From: Streptomyces sp. WAC 01529
GTDB taxonomy: Bacteria; Actinomycetota; Actinomycetes; Streptomycetales; Streptomycetaceae
Direction: 5' to 3'
NCBI RefSeq assembly: GCF_003945545.1
Contig: NZ_CP029617.1
Location: forward strand, 1,279,001 to 1,343,000
Length of the DNA: 64,000 bases
Shown piece by piece: positions 62,501-64,000 of this stretch; positions within the stretch are counted from its first letter, which is position 1, and every line of letters begins with the position of its first letter. The notes beneath the pieces were generated by a model. It saw only the letters and a list, made by a program, of their open reading frames with translations, had not been told where the DNA came from and made no database searches. The position numbers and the translations under genes were made by a program.

Positions 62501-63830
62501 CGGGGGCGGGGGCAGGCGCGGGGGCGGCTTCAGGGGCGACCGTGGCTTCGGCGGCGGCACCGGCGTCCGGGACCTCAGCCGCGAGTTCGGCGTCCGTGAC
62601 CTCGGCACCCGCGCCCGCGACCTCGCCGACCTCGGCGTCCGGGAACGCGGCGGCCTGCGGGGCGCCGGGGGACGGAACACCCTGAGCCGGAACAGCCCCG
62701 TCCGGGACCTCCTCCGCCTGCGTCTCCTCCCCCTGCACCGCGTCCGCGACGGGCGCGGCCGGGGCGGCGGCATGTCTCGCCTGTTCCTGCGCCTCCGCGG
62801 GCAGCTCGGCGGGGACGGCTTCCGGAGCCGGTGCGGCCTGAAGCGGCTCAACGGGCGGAAGGGGCTCGGCGACCGGAAGGGGCTCGGCGGCCTCCGCGCC
62901 CTGCGGCTGCTCAGGGGCCTCGGCCTGCTCAAGTGCCTGGGCGTGCTCAGGGGCCTGCGGCTCCTCCGCCACGGCCTCCAGGGGCTGCGGTACGGATGTG
63001 ACAGCAGCGGCCTCTGTGACTGCCGCGCCCTCTGGGACGACCGTTTCTGCTGAGGCGGGAGAAGCCTCGTGCTGCGCCGCCTGCTGAGGCTGCGGCTGGG
63101 GCTGCGCCTGCTGGGGAGCCCACGGCTCACCCCCCTGCGGCGGGATCTCACCGAGCTGCGGACCGGGCAGCCCGGCGTCGTCGCGCGGGCTGTCGAGGTA
63201 TTCGGGCCCGGACGTCGGCGGCCCCGCGTGCCGCGCCGGGGCGGGGTGCTGCGGAGGCGTCACCCCGGCGGGACCGCGGTCGGCCAGCGAACGTACGGGG
63301 CTGGTCGAGCTGTCGGGCACCGAGGGGCCCGTGGGGCCGTGGTGCAGCGGGCGGCGCGAGGAGCCCGGGTGGGACGCGGCGGGCGCGGCGCCGGGCATGC
63401 GGACGCCGGTCAGGTCGACCGAGCCGCTGTCACGGCCCGAGGTCTCGTGCGGCCCCGGCTGATGAGCGGCCTGCGCAGCGTGAGCCGCCTGAGCCGCCTG
63501 AGCCGCCTGAGCCGCCTGAGCCGCCTGAGCCGCGTGAGCCTGGACCTGACCCGGCGTCTGGCCCTGGGCCTGACCCGCCGCCTGCGCCTCGCTCCACGCC
63601 CCCTGGGCACCCGGCATCAGCAGCAGATCGTCGTCATCGGCGGGGTTCTCGGAGGGGTCGACGGGGTTCTCTGCGGGGTCGGCGGGGGCGGCGGGGTCCG
63701 CGAAGGCGTACGCACCCGGAGCGGGAGCGCTCGACTGCTGTGCCCCCATGCCCTGCACGGGCCCGGAAGGCACACCGTTGCCTGCGCCCTCCGGCAGCCC
63801 CTCGCCCGGGACCTGGCCGGTGTCGGTCAT
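59532..63830 (-). CDS. BluB-CobT fusion with ~860-residue disordered, repetitive N-terminus
   Basis: This 1432-residue protein joins two cobalamin enzymes. A BluB/nitroreductase domain (about 860-1080) has RRDIRNGFRSDPIPHEVLL, APSVGHSQPWDFVVIKS and LAARAEGLGVGWVSFFDE, and would convert FMNH2 to 5,6-dimethylbenzimidazole. A CobT domain (about 1085-1432) has QKRMTKPPGALGMLE, FAGDHGVHAQGVTAWP, and the catalytic-Glu segment LDLRLGEGTGALLALPI, and would activate the base with nicotinate mononucleotide. Before them lies an Ala/Pro/Glu/Gln-rich region with AQA repeats and NGFAHEAAQ repeats and no membrane helix. The ATG at 63830 has GAGGGG nine bases upstream. Both catalytic regions look intact. Confidence 0.93.
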   Translation of the reverse strand: MTDTGQVPGEGLPEGAGNGVPSGPVQGMGAQQSSAPAPGAYAFADPAAPADPAENPVDPSENPADDDDLLLMPGAQGAWSEAQAAGQAQGQTPGQVQAHAAQAAQAAQAAQAAQAAHAAQAAHQPGPHETSGRDSGSVDLTGVRMPGAAPAASHPGSSRRPLHHGPTGPSVPDSSTSPVRSLADRGPAGVTPPQHPAPARHAGPPTSGPEYLDSPRDDAGLPGPQLGEIPPQGGEPWAPQQAQPQPQPQQAAQHEASPASAETVVPEGAAVTEAAAVTSVPQPLEAVAEEPQAPEHAQALEQAEAPEQPQGAEAAEPLPVAEPLPPVEPLQAAPAPEAVPAELPAEAQEQARHAAAPAAPVADAVQGEETQAEEVPDGAVPAQGVPSPGAPQAAAFPDAEVGEVAGAGAEVTDAELAAEVPDAGAAAEATVAPEAAPAPAPAPVAEAAPDAEAGAAPLAHPGAEPGHVPAPEQPAFAEAMPAAVAQPPFVMASAQPWASAQAPQPDEAAQNGFAHEAAQNGFAHEAAQDGFVPGTAQDAYAMAVGAQPGHAAYAGHPAEARHAAPGPHHPEHAPQETDAPEYAPLPGEPGGAQVSAPIGQFVPVEGSVPTTPHLAPTPPLAVPQDAPAAEPEPAAEAVPDAEQHAVQQAPAAEPAAPADPAEAAAPVLVPPVDPTEAAAPEAAPDEDPTAAQAAEAVAQPAVTVPAPRDGAEPLAADAALPQVGAGEGAGDAQDGEAAEPLQGAPAPAAPADTPVPPVVAPAEFPAAPETADPAAELDEADDVISFEPINANEVTEVAEAPEMAEAPDAPDTAQGPETLMPQDAPEAAEGQIPAEAPGLLIIEEDEEPAGPATSPGTAAPGYADAEREAVLRVMRERRDIRNGFRSDPIPHEVLLRVLEAAHTAPSVGHSQPWDFVVIKSAETRRTMHELAMRQRDAYAKSLPKGRAKQFKELKIEAILDTPVNIVVTADPTRGGRHTLGRHTQPQMAPYSSALAVENLWLAARAEGLGVGWVSFFDEREMVRTLGLPEHLEVVAYLCVGYVDEFPDEPELIQAGWSKRRPLSWVVHEETYGRRALPGEDPHDLLAETVTNIRPLDAKALGEAWERQKRMTKPPGALGMLEIISAQLSGLSRMCPPPIPEPAAVAIFAGDHGVHAQGVTAWPQEVTAQMVANFLGGGAVCNAFANQVGAEVCVIDVGVASELPATPGLLPRKVRAGTADMTTGPALTREEVKAAIEVGVETARDLVAAGNKALLTGEMGIANTTASAALISVYTDADPAEVTGRGTGINDEMHARKVEVVRRALELHRPDPADPIGVLAAVGGLEHAAMVGLLLGGASLRTPVILDGVSAGAAALVARAIAPEVLAACIAGHRSAEPGHVAALNKLGLRPLVDLDLRLGEGTGALLALPIVQSAARAMHEVATFDSAGVTEK
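62225..62320 (-). repeat. Tandem ~27-bp coding repeat (NGFAHEAAQ) in BluB-CobT N-terminus
   Basis: Two perfect copies of NGFAHEAAQ follow each other, then a diverged third (DGFVPGTAQ). In DNA the units share ctcgtgggcgaagccgttct. They are near-identical at base level, indicating recent expansion. Confidence 0.8.
63474..63545 (-). repeat. 9-bp coding microsatellite (AQA/AHA) in BluB-CobT N-terminus
   Basis: On the plus strand cctgagccg is repeated head to tail about six times, with gtgagccg variants at both ends. It encodes a run of (AAQ) with flanking AAH triplets. Confidence 0.85.
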
Positions 63831-64000
63831 GCGTAACCCCTCGCCCATCGGTTAGTGCTTCTTCGACCGCCCCTCAGCCTTCGGCCGGGGAGGCCCCATT
63901 GACCGGAGCGGCGCACCAACCGCCCGTCTTCCTCAACGAGCGTGCGCGCCGCGCGGCACGAACCGCTTACCGGACAACAGGCATTGTCCCCGTCGGTCCG
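63831..64000 (-). other. Upstream region of BluB-CobT gene
   Basis: The 170 bases from the start codon to the window edge contain no gene. I looked for a cobalamin riboswitch and found no B12-box-like GCCACTG element within this stretch; a riboswitch further upstream would lie outside the window. Confidence 0.4.

Noticed and set aside
58068..63053. Open reading frame of about 1661 codons on the plus strand opposite the cobalamin genes
   Set aside because: It is the complementary frame of high-GC minus-strand genes, spans two genes and their gap, and is Val/Gly/Asp/Arg-rich without domains. The minus-strand frames carry recognisable enzyme motifs.
63831..64000. Cobalamin riboswitch upstream of BluB-CobT
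   Set aside because: No B12-box-like element was found in the 170 bases available; the remaining upstream sequence is outside the window.

Overview
The window is chromosomal DNA of a Streptomyces-type actinomycete. The evidence is very high G+C with strong G/C third-position bias, frequent GTG and TTG starts, overlapping operon genes (ATGA, GTGA, TGATG), an almost complete SsgB sporulation regulator, and the gene order alaS-ruvX-mltG-aroE-aroC / rpsD / hisS / relA-apt-secF-secD-yajC / ruvBAC-yebC-pdxTS / pimA-patA-pgsA / thrS. Most of the window is conserved core-chromosome housekeeping. I see no transposase, integrase, phage gene, CRISPR array or rRNA.

Layout. 1-7.3 kb (minus): a translationally coupled run from a DUF948-type protein through alaS, ruvX and mltG to the shikimate genes aroE and aroC (aroC is cut by the window edge). 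7.5-12.7 kb: a STAND-type ATPase on the plus strand converging on rpsD, then rarA and a VKOR-family membrane protein. 12.7-17.1 kb: hisS with a metallo-hydrolase, then a membrane cyclophilin and a DUF349 protein on the plus strand, ending in a perfect 23-bp palindrome shared with convergent relA. 17.1-29 kb (minus): stringent-response relA, apt, the SecDF-YajC accessory translocon, the RuvABC resolvasome, YebC and the PLP synthase PdxST. 29-35 kb: a LemA-like protein, the phosphatidylinositol/PIM operon pgsA-patA-pimA, and a divergent EF-G paralogue. 35-46 kb: a large membrane protein, HIT protein, thrS, a coupled pair containing a DUF4365 nuclease-like protein, a divergent DnaQ-type exonuclease, and two identical tRNA-Val(CAC) genes flanking an SRPBCC protein and an 844-residue membrane protein. 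46-52 kb: ssgB, a CGNR regulator, small membrane proteins, a DsbA-like protein, a tandem GNAT protein and the p-aminobenzoate genes pabB-pabC. 52.4-52.9 kb: five tRNA genes (Gly, Cys, three Val-GAC). 53-64 kb: zinc-ribbon protein, aminoglycoside-phosphotransferase-like kinase, repeats, a Ser/Thr kinase, a TrmH-type rRNA methylase, a siroheme/cobalamin methylase and a 1432-residue BluB-CobT fusion.

Functional links. Chorismate is made at the left end (aroE, aroC) and used by pabB-pabC. PLP from PdxST feeds PabC-fold enzymes. The right end groups tetrapyrrole methylation with lower-ligand synthesis and activation for cobalamin. The middle combines translation, stringent response, protein export and recombination.

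Most unusual content: the BluB-CobT fusion with an ~860-residue repetitive, disordered N-terminus; the DUF4365/OB-like/exonuclease neighbourhood beside tRNA-Val; an EF-G paralogue with a degenerate G4 motif; a ~310-nt predicted rpsD leader; a five-copy intergenic repeat family at gene 3' ends; and a perfect 22-bp inverted repeat with a related hairpin elsewhere. Starts were chosen by hand from ribosome-binding sites, overlaps and family N-termini; no homology search was run.
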